Assembly: GCF_044596045.1 (NCBI RefSeq)
Contig: NZ_CP138995.1
Coordinates: forward strand, 1,364,001 to 1,428,000
From: Flagellimonas sp947499585
GTDB lineage: Bacteria > Bacteroidota > Bacteroidia > Flavobacteriales > Flavobacteriaceae
Length of the DNA stretch: 64,000 nt
Reading direction: 5' to 3'
Part shown: one piece after another, positions 44,103 through 51,913 of the stretch
Position numbering within the stretch: position 1 is the stretch's first letter
Layout: each line of letters opens with the position of its first letter
Translations under genes and position numbers: made by a program
The notes under the pieces: generated by a model
What the model was told of the DNA's origin: nothing
Seen by the model: the letters and a program-made list of their open reading frames with translations, nothing else
The model's database searches: none

Positions 44103-45947
44103 TTATTTACTTAGAGCTTTTAATATTCGTTCTTCGTTTATTACTATGTCCCTGAATAATACGTGAGGAAATTCCGTGTATTTTGATGTTTTAAAAGCCT
44201 CTGAAATATTCGATAGAGTAGAAGCTGTTATAAGTGATAAATTCATTTCTGTGTCCATTTCGCAGTCCGTAACAAAATCATCACTAAACTCTGGTGCGAC
44301 AAGTAATATTTTAACAATTCGCAAGTCATTTTTAAGTGCTAAATTCTGATAAGATTTTAATTGTCTTGAAACAGTGCTAAATTTATTATAACCTCGTTCT
44401 TTGCTTGTTTTACATTCTACAATTATCACTTCATTATTATCCAAGTTTAAAAGAATATCTATCATATCCTTTTTAGTGTTCAGCTTATTTTTAAACGTAT
44501 CATCAACATTGAACCCCAAACCTTTAAAAATTACTTTAGTTAATTCCTCGAATTTTATTCCGAGTTCACTTTCTTTAATAGTTATACCGTTTTCTTTTAA
44601 TAGGTTCAAATTTCTATAAGCAACATTTTCGAAGTTTTCTAAATACAAATTCTCAACATCTTTGTAATGCTCAAGAATGTTTAAAATATCATCTCCACGT
44701 TGTTTAATTCCATAGTCCTTAATAAATTTGGTTAAATCCGTTTTAACTATTAAGTCCAAAATATCTCTTGGCTTTATGTTGTAATCAAGTAAAAAATCTG
44801 CTTTTAACACATATTCATCTTGTAATTGGAATTGGTCTTTTATCTGTTTGTTCAGTTTTGGTAGAGATTGATTTAATTCCGTGAGAAGTTTGTCAAATCC
44901 ATCCAATGATATCCCTACTTTCTCATCACGCTCAACATTCTCAAAATGTTTAATAAGACTACTAATTTTGTCATCTAACGTGCTTCCTTTTAAATTTGAA
45001 ATATTCAGACCTTTTTCGCAAAGTTCATTTAAAGTCTTTTTCTTTTCTGTTAATGTACTTCCTTGTTTATAAATATCATCTAGAAGTAGGCTCGTAAAAG
45101 AAACACCTTCTTTTATTATTTCTTCAATTTTTTGAGCGTATGACAATTTTCTGTCAATATTATGCTCTCTGGCAATTTGATTGATAATAGGTTCTCTTAA
45201 AAGTTTAAGTGTTCTTCGATAGAATTTTTCTGCGACTTCTTTTTCTCGAACTCTGCGTAACATTCTAACCATTTCATCTGCTATGTAAATCGTATTCTCT
45301 TTGTTAGAATAAAATATTACACCAATGTTTTTTAGACCTTTTATTACGTCTTGAATATCAATCTTTTTGATTGGTATTATTGAGTAATTTATTAATTTGA
45401 CTTCTTCTTGTGAAAGCCCTAATTGTCTTGAAAGTGTTAATATTATTGAGAGTTCGTCTGACGTAATTTTTGCATCTCGGTTATTTTCAATGTCATTTCG
45501 ATAAGCTGTATGCAAACAAGATTTGTAGATTTTATAATCACGTTTTCGAGTTATACTCAATTCCGATTTATCATTTTCAAAGTCAACGTTCAATCCTTTT
45601 ATTCTTACTTTAAGATTTTTGATTTCGGTTTCATATAATCTCGAAAACCAATCTCGTTTCATTATGCAATTGCCATCACGTATTATGATGTCGATTAAAA
45701 TATCTAATTGTGATGTGATTTCCTGAAATTCACACTTAATGTGAGCTTGAAATTCGTTTGCAGTTAAAGCAAAAATTTTGGATATATTTTGATTGTCAAC
45801 CGATTTCAAACCCTTATCTGATGAGCTTAAAATATTTTCGATTTCTTTTCCGTTTTTTGGGTTCTTGGTTATGATATTATCAATTATTTTAATAAATGAG
45901 TTCTTTTCTATTGAACCAAGTCTATCCAAAATATTTTCTAATTTCAT
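44103..45947 (-). CDS. PD-(D/E)XK nuclease-domain protein, likely acquired
   Basis: A 614-residue protein. Residues 1-440 are almost purely helical without recognised domain; a repeated GSTLTEKKKTL / GSTLDDKISSL motif (around residues 295-335) resembles a pair of SAP-like or helix-hairpin units. The C-terminal part (about 465-600) is a restriction-endonuclease-like fold with Asp497 (DMIDILL) and Glu511-x-Lys513 (IIVECKT), followed by an Arg/Gln-containing helix STVSRQLKSYQ. The composition is more AT-rich than its neighbours, and it stands alone between a transporter and a membrane protein. A restriction or anti-phage role is likely but unproven; it could also be a Mrr-like or Card1-like effector. 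Confidence 0.7.
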   Translation of the reverse strand: MKLENILDRLGSIEKNSFIKIIDNIITKNPKNGKEIENILSSSDKGLKSVDNQNISKIFALTANEFQAHIKCEFQEITSQLDILIDIIIRDGNCIMKRDWFSRLYETEIKNLKVRIKGLNVDFENDKSELSITRKRDYKIYKSCLHTAYRNDIENNRDAKITSDELSIILTLSRQLGLSQEEVKLINYSIIPIKKIDIQDVIKGLKNIGVIFYSNKENTIYIADEMVRMLRRVREKEVAEKFYRRTLKLLREPIINQIAREHNIDRKLSYAQKIEEIIKEGVSFTSLLLDDIYKQGSTLTEKKKTLNELCEKGLNISNLKGSTLDDKISSLIKHFENVERDEKVGISLDGFDKLLTELNQSLPKLNKQIKDQFQLQDEYVLKADFLLDYNIKPRDILDLIVKTDLTKFIKDYGIKQRGDDILNILEHYKDVENLYLENFENVAYRNLNLLKENGITIKESELGIKFEELTKVIFKGLGFNVDDTFKNKLNTKKDMIDILLNLDNNEVIIVECKTSKERGYNKFSTVSRQLKSYQNLALKNDLRIVKILLVAPEFSDDFVTDCEMDTEMNLSLITASTLSNISEAFKTSKYTEFPHVLFRDIVINEERILKALSK

Positions 45948-46121
45948 AAAGTATATTGTTTAATACTGCTATTTATTCAGTTTGTGGGCAACAATCATAT
46001 ATAATAATTGATTATAGCTAAAAATAGAGTTGGGGAGATTGTTCACAAGTTAGTTTATGTACAGCAGATTATTATACACAAAACCCTTAAAAAAACTAAG
46101 GTTTTTCTATAATGTATAGTC

Positions 46122-46853
46122 TTAATCCTTAATTACAGCACGTAAAAAGGCTTCTACTGCAGGAGAACGGCCTAAAGGTTCTAAAAAACAAGTATACACA
46201 TTTACTAAAACAGCCAGATAGGTGGCAGGGTGTTTTAGCTTTTTATACTTCCAGGCGGCCAAAAGTATCATCCCAATAATCAATACTTGTGTAAAGTACA
46301 TGGGGAGCATGATATCTATATGGGGCCAATGTTTGGCATTTAGACCAACATACACATTTTGTATACCACGGCCCAAGGCAGGCATCATAATCAAAAACAC
46401 TGTGGTAATTAGCCACCAAGCATGATCTTCCAGACTTTTTCGTTTTATAATACTCATAATTACGGCATAGCCAAAGGCCAGAATCATCACAATTTCCACA
46501 GCCGCTACACCAATAAAAAACCAAGGCTCAAAAGGCCCAAAGTTGTCACTAAATTCAGCAGCATCGTTGGCATTGGTAATATCCCTAAATAGCATACTAA
46601 AAGCAGTAATACAGACACCACCTGCCAAAAACATTCCTATAATGCCGTTGGTACGGTGTTTTTCCAATTTACCGTGTGTAGCGTAATATGGTTGTATGAT
46701 TAGATATAGATACCAAATGGTGCCGGTCCAGTAATGTACATGCACGGACCAAGCTTTTTGGACAAACTCGCCCCAATAATCCCCAAAAATGCCAAATTGC
46801 ATAAAGATCATGGGAATGATCATCCATTTGTACAAGCTTTTGTAGTGGTCCAT
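46122..46853 (-). CDS. Integral membrane protein of unknown function
   Basis: A 243-residue protein with seven hydrophobic segments spread evenly from residue 10 to 215. Conserved-looking His, Trp and Tyr residues (HVHYWTGTIWYLY, HAWWLIT) occur at membrane edges, reminiscent of heme- or quinone-binding membrane proteins, but no family was recognised. A weak terminator AACCTTAG/TAAGGGTT follows on the minus strand near 46085. Confidence 0.6.
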   Translation of the reverse strand: MDHYKSLYKWMIIPMIFMQFGIFGDYWGEFVQKAWSVHVHYWTGTIWYLYLIIQPYYATHGKLEKHRTNGIIGMFLAGGVCITAFSMLFRDITNANDAAEFSDNFGPFEPWFFIGVAAVEIVMILAFGYAVIMSIIKRKSLEDHAWWLITTVFLIMMPALGRGIQNVYVGLNAKHWPHIDIMLPMYFTQVLIIGMILLAAWKYKKLKHPATYLAVLVNVYTCFLEPLGRSPAVEAFLRAVIKD

Positions 46854-47022
46854 TGCTGCAATTTTTAGTGGTTAAAATATAACATGGCTAATTGCTGCAT
46901 ACAGGATATGCAGTTAATACTTCATAAAAAAGGGGGAGTTTGTTGATTACAAGATAGTTAAAATTTGTTTTGGGAGATATCGAAAGAGTATAATTGGTTG
47001 TTAACTATGTTTTTTTGGTTGT

Positions 47023-47102
47023 AGCATCCTGAGCCTGTCGAAGGGCGAGAACTCTTTAGAACGTGGATTGGGAAGACATCTCGACTGTGCTCGATGTGAC
47101 AA
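47023..47102 (+). repeat. Palindromic intergenic element, copy 2
   Basis: About 80 bp: AGCATCCTGAGCCTGTCGAA, then GGGCGAGAACTCTTTAGAAC, then GGGAAGACATCTCGACTGTG and CTCGATGTGAC. It matches copy 3 at 49305 in the same orientation and copy 1 at 41209 in reverse. Confidence 0.8.
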
Positions 47103-47127
47103 TTTGGTTAAAGAATGTTAAAATTTT

Positions 47128-47141
47128 ACCGAACGTTTGGT
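47128..47141 (+). promoter_or_regulatory. TetR operator 1, overlapping the -33 box
   Basis: ACCGAACGTTTGGT, palindromic with a single mismatch, and its palindromic symmetry extends into TTTT and AAAA on the outside. It covers the TTG that would serve as -33 element of the tetR promoter, whose -7 box TACATTTG lies at 47159-47166. Binding here would shut the regulator's own promoter. Confidence 0.75.
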
Positions 47142-47158
47142 AAAATTTAAAATATTGT

Positions 47159-47166
47159 TACATTTG
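47159..47166 (+). promoter_or_regulatory. Promoter -7 box for the TetR gene
   Basis: TACATTTG fits TAnnTTTG with TTG 19 bases upstream. The ATG follows four bases later, so the message would be leaderless or nearly so, or start at the ATG at 47177. Confidence 0.55.
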
Positions 47167-47170
47167 TCCC

Positions 47171-47734
47171 ATGAGAATGGCAAAAGTATCAGATCTAGAA
47201 ATTTTAAACGGCTTAATGTCCGTGTTCCGAGCTAAGGGATATGACGGAGCCAGTTTAAACGAATTGGCGGAAGCTACTGGTCTTAAGAAAGCTAGTCTCT
47301 ATCATCGGTATCCTGGTGGTAAAAAGGAGATGACGTCAGCTGTCCTGGACTTTATGGAATCTTGGATTGACAACAAAGTCTATGCTGTATTGTCTGATGA
47401 TGAGATACCTTCGGTACAACGTTTGGACGAAGCTTTGATAAACATAAAAGCAGTGTACAACAATGGTAAGGAAGTGTGTTTGTATCGTTCCCTATCCATG
47501 GATACTGGAATGGCGCTGTTTGGAGAGAAAATAGAAAAGGGAATCAACCAATGGTTGTCATCATTTATTACTTTGGGCAAGGCCGTGCATTTAGATGATG
47601 CAACTGCAACGCAATTTGCAAAACAAACCTTTATAGATATTCAAGGGAGTTTGGTGCTGTCCAAAGCTATGGATACTACGGAGCCTTTTGAAAAGGCCAT
47701 CAGCCAAATTAAAGAACGCTATACCAATACCTAA
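47171..47734 (+). CDS. TetR/AcrR-family repressor
   Basis: The product is 187 residues. The N-terminal helix-turn-helix (LNGLMSVFRAKGYDGASLNE, then LAEATGLKKASLYHRYPGGK) is TetR-like; the helical C-terminal domain binds an unknown ligand. Two nearly identical palindromes, one before this gene and one before the hydrolase gene that follows, are very likely its operators. It therefore represses itself and the hydrolase until a ligand arrives. Confidence 0.92.
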   Translation: MRMAKVSDLEILNGLMSVFRAKGYDGASLNELAEATGLKKASLYHRYPGGKKEMTSAVLDFMESWIDNKVYAVLSDDEIPSVQRLDEALINIKAVYNNGKEVCLYRSLSMDTGMALFGEKIEKGINQWLSSFITLGKAVHLDDATATQFAKQTFIDIQGSLVLSKAMDTTEPFEKAISQIKERYTNT

Positions 47735-47754
47735 AAAAATTTGAACAATAAATT

Positions 47755-47770
47755 TACCGAACGTTCGGTA
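47755..47770 (+). promoter_or_regulatory. TetR operator 2 before the hydrolase gene
   Basis: TACCGAACGTTCGGTA, a perfect 16-bp palindrome sharing ACCGAACGTTxGGT with operator 1. It lies between the tetR stop and the hydrolase start. Confidence 0.8.
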
Positions 47771-47798
47771 GTAATAAATGAATATTAAATCTAAAACA

Positions 47799-48764
47799 AT
47801 GAAAACAAGAAAAACAATCGTAACACTTTTTACTTTGGCAGTAGTTTTTGCCATGAACCTTAACGGACAGACCAAAGGGAAATCCGTAACCAAAGATGAT
47901 TACCCAACTACCTTTCATACGGCCAAAGTTGCCGGGCTGGATATTTTTTACCGAGAAGCGGGACCTAAAGATGCCCCTACCTTACTTTTATTGCATGGGT
48001 ACCCTACCTCGTCGCATATGTTCCGAAATTTAATGGAAGATCTATCCTCAGACTATCATTTAATCGCCCCAGATTATCCTGGATACGGACGTAGCTCCCA
48101 ACCTGCCATGGCAGATTTTGAGTATAGCTTTGACAATTTCGCCGAAATCGTAGATGAGTTGTTGGTGCAGCTAAAAGTAGATCGCTACAGCTTATATTTA
48201 ATGGATTATGGTGCGCCAGTGGGATATAGGATTTTTGAAAAACACCCAGAGCGTGTAGATGCATTTATTGTTCAAAACGGAAATGCTTATACGGAAGGTT
48301 TGGCTGATTTCTGGGATCCACTACGTAAACTGTGGGCAGACAATTCAGAAGCAAATAAAAAACCTTTGGAAGGATTCCATCAAATAGGTGGCTTAAAATG
48401 GCAGTATTTGCATGGTGTACAAGACAGCACTAAAGTGAGTCCAGATAACTGGAACCATGATTTACAACATTTAACACGTCCAGAAAACAACGAGATCCAA
48501 TTGGCCATGTTCTATGACTATAGAACAAATATGGGAAAATATCCAGGATGGCAAAAACTGTTTAGGGAGTATCAAGTACCTACTTTAATCGTTTGGGGAC
48601 AGAACGATATTATCTTTCCACCTTCTGGAGCGCATCCATATAAAAGAGACTTAAAGAATGTGGAATTCCATTTGTTGGACACTGGGCACTTTGCTTTGGA
48701 AGAAAAGGGCGATGAAATTGCAAACTACATCTACAATTTCTTAAAAAAGAACAAAATAAAATAA
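47799..48764 (+). CDS. Exported alpha/beta hydrolase, epoxide-hydrolase / dehalogenase-like
   Basis: A protein of 321 residues from ATG 47799, whose signal peptide is MKTRKTIVTLFTLAVVFAMN (the ATG at 47778 adds seven polar residues). Hydrolase motifs are HGYPTSSHMFR (oxyanion hole), the nucleophile region LYLMDYGAPVGYR with Asp instead of Ser, WGQNDIIFP (acid) and DTGHFALEE (His). An Asp nucleophile marks haloalkane dehalogenases and epoxide hydrolases. It is controlled by the TetR operator 29 bp upstream. Substrate unknown; a periplasmic detoxification role is suggested by the signal peptide and the regulator. Confidence 0.88.
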   Translation: MKTRKTIVTLFTLAVVFAMNLNGQTKGKSVTKDDYPTTFHTAKVAGLDIFYREAGPKDAPTLLLLHGYPTSSHMFRNLMEDLSSDYHLIAPDYPGYGRSSQPAMADFEYSFDNFAEIVDELLVQLKVDRYSLYLMDYGAPVGYRIFEKHPERVDAFIVQNGNAYTEGLADFWDPLRKLWADNSEANKKPLEGFHQIGGLKWQYLHGVQDSTKVSPDNWNHDLQHLTRPENNEIQLAMFYDYRTNMGKYPGWQKLFREYQVPTLIVWGQNDIIFPPSGAHPYKRDLKNVEFHLLDTGHFALEEKGDEIANYIYNFLKKNKIK

Positions 48765-48770
48765 TAGATT

Positions 48771-48817
48771 CACTGCCCATAGCACTTTTTTTCATGGTTC
48801 TGTGGGTAGTGTTTTTT
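48771..48817 (+). terminator. Intrinsic terminator after the hydrolase gene
   Basis: CACTGCCCATAG pairs with CTGTGGGTAGTG (one G-U pair), followed by six T. It separates the hydrolase from the DUF1348 gene. Confidence 0.7.
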
Positions 48818-48862
48818 GTTTTTTTTCGACTTAATGTCAAACAACAACAAACAAAAAACATC

Positions 48863-49291
48863 ATGCAACAAGAACAAGACGAGATAAAATTACCTGTACC
48901 TCCTTTTACTTTGGAGACAGCCAAACAAAAGATTCAGCTAGCAGAAGATGCTTGGAACAGCCAAGACCCTATAAAAGTTTCCAAAGCGTATACGGTGGAT
49001 AGCGAGTGGCGCAACCGTTCCTTGTTTGTCAATGGACGTGAAGAGATTCAAGCATTTTTGACCGACAAATGGCAAAACGAAGAAAATTATAAGCTTAAAA
49101 AAGAATATTGGGCACACAGTGATGACCGTATTGCAGTACGTTTTGAATACGAATACCAAAATAAGGATGGTGATTGGTTCCGAGCTTATGGCAATGAAAA
49201 CTGGGAGTTTAATGAAAAGGGATTGATGAAGAAGCGCTATGCCAGTATCAATGATGTTGCTATTTCAGAAGAGGAGCGAAAGTTGAGGTAA
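48863..49291 (+). CDS. DUF1348 (NTF2-like) protein
   Basis: A 142-residue protein from ATG 48863. The longer frame from 48794 starts inside the terminator and can be dismissed. The sequence (IQLAEDAWNSQDPIKVSKAY, VDSEWRNRS, REEIQAFLTDKWQNEENYKL) matches DUF1348 of the SnoaL/NTF2-like superfamily, cytoplasmic and of unknown role. It follows the TetR-controlled hydrolase and may respond to the same signal by read-through. Confidence 0.85.
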   Translation: MQQEQDEIKLPVPPFTLETAKQKIQLAEDAWNSQDPIKVSKAYTVDSEWRNRSLFVNGREEIQAFLTDKWQNEENYKLKKEYWAHSDDRIAVRFEYEYQNKDGDWFRAYGNENWEFNEKGLMKKRYASINDVAISEEERKLR

Positions 49292-49304
49292 TCATCAGTT
49301 CGAA

Positions 49305-49386
49305 TTGTCACCCTGAGTTTATCGAAGGGTGAGAAAATTTTAGAAACGGGGATTACAAGACATCTCGAATGCGCTCGATATGATTT
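49305..49386 (+). repeat. Palindromic intergenic element, copy 3
   Basis: About 82 bp: TTGTCACCCTGAGTTTATCG, then AAGGGTGAGAAAATTTTAGA, then GACATCTCGAATGCGCTCGA. Same orientation as copy 2 with about three in four bases matching by eye. Confidence 0.8.
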
Positions 49387-49389
49387 GTG

Positions 49390-50454
49390 TTATGAATCTA
49401 AGGAAACGGCGCAAATCTCCACTTTGTCCTTTTTTCCTTTGAGTGGAATACTACCCATAGTAGTATAGGCAAAATCATTTGAATTCAATTGGCCTTTAAG
49501 GCTTTCTGAAAGCAACAGTTCGCTCTCCAAGGCATTACATTGCCCCTGAATTCTGGCGGCAGTATTGATGGTATCGCCATGGTAGGCGATTTCCTTTTTA
49601 TATTTTCCCACTTCGGTAACGGTGACGATACCTGCATGCAGACCCGCTTTAAAAAAGGGTTTGCAATCATACTTTTTTTGATAGTGTTCACTCTTTTTAT
49701 GAAGCAGTTTGGTAAAGTTATAATATGCTCTAAGGCAATTTTCATTTTGTAATCCCTGTTTCAGTTTCCACGTAAGTACAGCTTCGTCTCCAACATATTG
49801 GTAAATTTCAGCTTCGTTCTCTACGGCTACACCCAAATCGTTAAAGCAGTCTTGTACCAGCATACTATATTTTACATGCCCCAACCGTTCCGCATGTGCT
49901 GTGGAGGACTGTAGATCTAAGAACATAAAAATACGTTCTTCTTCACGAGGAGTATAGAACTTACCGCGCAGTAATTTGAACAGATTACCTTCGCCCAACA
50001 TTAAATTTACTTGGCGAAATATGGCCAAAAGCAAATCCACAACAATTACATAAAAGTAAACAGCGACACTACCTGTATCAAAAGCAAAGGTGATAATGTC
50101 AATGGGAACACCAAAGTATAGTTCATAGACTCCATAGGCAATGACTATGAGCAATACTATAAATAGTACTGAATATATAGCGTTTATTAGCAGTAGTCTT
50201 CCAATAGAAACATGTTTGTAGACACGTTCCTCCACTAATATTTGGGCAACTGCTGAACCTATCCCCATTATTGGGCCAAGGGTGAATGCAATCATTAGGC
50301 CAGAGATGAAATCAAATTTTAGGGTACCCAACTCCTCCGTTCCTACGCCCCTAACAATGCTGAGGAAAACGAAGGCAGAGGTCCAACCCATTAGGTAAAA
50401 CCGAATGATGCGCCACCTACGTTTATTAATCAATTTTGATAAGAAGGAAATCAT
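49390..50454 (-). CDS. Membrane-anchored adenylate/guanylate cyclase
   Basis: A 354-residue protein with four N-terminal transmembrane helices (residues about 15-155) and a class III nucleotide cyclase catalytic domain (about 170-350). Metal-binding region FMFLDLQSSTAHAERLG, YQYVGDEAVLTW and FKAGLHAGIVTVTEVGKYKK with GDTINTAARIQGQ are visible. It makes cAMP or cGMP; which one cannot be told. The ligand-sensing part is the membrane domain. Confidence 0.9.
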   Translation of the reverse strand: MISFLSKLINKRRWRIIRFYLMGWTSAFVFLSIVRGVGTEELGTLKFDFISGLMIAFTLGPIMGIGSAVAQILVEERVYKHVSIGRLLLINAIYSVLFIVLLIVIAYGVYELYFGVPIDIITFAFDTGSVAVYFYVIVVDLLLAIFRQVNLMLGEGNLFKLLRGKFYTPREEERIFMFLDLQSSTAHAERLGHVKYSMLVQDCFNDLGVAVENEAEIYQYVGDEAVLTWKLKQGLQNENCLRAYYNFTKLLHKKSEHYQKKYDCKPFFKAGLHAGIVTVTEVGKYKKEIAYHGDTINTAARIQGQCNALESELLLSESLKGQLNSNDFAYTTMGSIPLKGKKDKVEICAVSLDS

Positions 50455-50509
50455 AGCTTTAAAGGTATCCTTTTTGGATAAATTACCTTATCCCTTATCA
50501 TCAAAAAAG

Positions 50510-50535
50510 AAAAGCGGGGCAATTGCCCCGCTTTT
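50510..50535 (-). terminator. Intrinsic terminator of the DoxX-HmuY-TonB operon
   Basis: AAAAGCGGGGC, loop AATT, GCCCCGCTTTT; on the minus strand T-rich bases follow (TTTTCTTTTTT). It lies 30 bp after the DoxX stop. Confidence 0.85.
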
Positions 50536-50564
50536 CACAACAAACTAACTGAAACCTAACCAAA

Positions 50565-51011
50565 CTAAATCGGTTTTATCCAAAGCAAATGTTTCCATTT
50601 AGCTCTTTCTTTTAATACTAAGGCAATATTAATGGCAAACAAACCTCCGGTTTGTAGCAGTTCTCCCATTTCATCCGACTCTAAAAACAGATGGAACAAA
50701 AAGATATGCAAGGTAATGGGCAATAAGAAAATTGCACCTACAAAACTACTTCCCTGTAAGAGTACCAATAAACCAAAAAAGAGCTCGCAAATACCTAGTA
50801 ATTGCCAGAAATACCCTGTCTGTTTTGCACCACTGATGTACAGTATTTTTTGGAGTGTACTTTCCTTTTCTGGGACTTTAAATTTCTCAGCTTTTTCTAC
50901 AACTTCTATTGGTGACGGAATCGGTTTTTGAAATTTCTGAACTCCACCATAAACCATCATTCCACCCAGAATGAGTCGTAGCACAATGAATAAAATATTG
51001 ATTCCTTTCAT
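50565..51011 (-). CDS. DoxX family membrane protein
   Basis: A 148-residue protein with four hydrophobic helices; the first carries NILFIVLRLILGGMMVYGGV and the third GICELFFGLLVLL, as in the DoxX/SURF4 family. It is last in the operon TonB receptor-HmuY-DoxX, one bp after HmuY. Its role there may be an electron or heme-related step, but this is not established. Confidence 0.85.
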   Translation of the reverse strand: MKGINILFIVLRLILGGMMVYGGVQKFQKPIPSPIEVVEKAEKFKVPEKESTLQKILYISGAKQTGYFWQLLGICELFFGLLVLLQGSSFVGAIFLLPITLHIFLFHLFLESDEMGELLQTGGLFAINIALVLKERAKWKHLLWIKPI

Positions 51012-51012
51012 C

Positions 51013-51900
51013 TTATTCTGCTAAAGAAGTTTCTCCCTCGTTGGGGTTGTAGATATAGTTGAACGTAAAATATCTGAAATCATTCATAGCTATTGTAGGA
51101 GTAATTTCAGTAGGAGCATCCTTATAATAGCTTAAGATTTCAATTTTGGCATATTTATCATCATGTGTGCGCACAACCAGTATTCTACCAGGAACGGGAG
51201 TGACAGTAAAAGTGGCGGGATTGTAGTTGTACCAACCATTGTCACTACCTGAGGGTACTGCAAGGGTACCATCCGCATCTTGAACAAAAGTCATCCCATC
51301 GGCACTATTCACATCAGCAAAAGTTCCACTTTCTATGGCTATACCAGCATTTCCATTCCGTACGGGCTCATCACTGGTTCCAGTCTCTGCGCCCCCGTTA
51401 ACTATAATGGTCAAACCTCGAAAAGCAATATCCCAATCGGTTTCACTGTCAGTTACTTGACCGGTTTCAAAGCTAAATTTTGCAAAGGGTCCACCAACGG
51501 GCTGCCCTTGTCCACCTGTTTGAGGTGCTTCTAGATTGCTCATGGCTTCCACTACCAAATCTGATAATACATTGAATGAAGTAGGAGCGGCTTTGGTAAA
51601 ACCGTTGGCAACAATGCTAACTTCTCCACTAGTAGCTCCTGTAGGAACCTCGGTCACAATTTGGGTGCTAGTTGCAGATGAAATAGTGGCTGCAACGCCT
51701 CCAAAGGTTAAATTGATTACAGTTGCATCTGTAGGAAAATCTGAACCAGTAATGGTAATCTCTGTTCCAACGGCGCCAGAGGCCGGAGTTATAGCGGTAA
51801 CGGTGAACTCGGTCAGAGGAACTTCACCATCATCGTCGCTGCAACCTACAAAGGCCACAAGCATAAATATTAAGCTAAAAAGTTTTAAAGTGGTTTTCAT
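51013..51900 (-). CDS. HmuY-like heme-binding lipoprotein with IPT domain
   Basis: A 295-residue lipoprotein (lipobox AFVGC). Residues about 30-115 form an IPT/TIG immunoglobulin-like domain (ITPASGAVGTEITITGSDFP). The C-terminal part from about residue 135 (KFSFETGQVTDSETDWDIAF, RGLTIIVNGG, KIEILSYYKDA, RYFTFNYIYNP) is the HmuY fold that binds heme at the cell surface and passes it to a TonB receptor. The receptor gene lies 13 bp upstream. Fusion of an IPT domain to HmuY is common in Bacteroidota. Confidence 0.88.
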   Translation of the reverse strand: MKTTLKLFSLIFMLVAFVGCSDDDGEVPLTEFTVTAITPASGAVGTEITITGSDFPTDATVINLTFGGVAATISSATSTQIVTEVPTGATSGEVSIVANGFTKAAPTSFNVLSDLVVEAMSNLEAPQTGGQGQPVGGPFAKFSFETGQVTDSETDWDIAFRGLTIIVNGGAETGTSDEPVRNGNAGIAIESGTFADVNSADGMTFVQDADGTLAVPSGSDNGWYNYNPATFTVTPVPGRILVVRTHDDKYAKIEILSYYKDAPTEITPTIAMNDFRYFTFNYIYNPNEGETSLAE

Positions 51901-51913
51901 AATGATCTAAAAT

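Larger units (their letters stand above)
46854..47170. other. Intergenic region with palindromic element and operator
   Basis: This 317-bp divergent gap holds a palindromic element (47023-47102) and the TetR operator/promoter (47124-47166). The remainder is AT-rich with no ORF. Confidence 0.6.
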
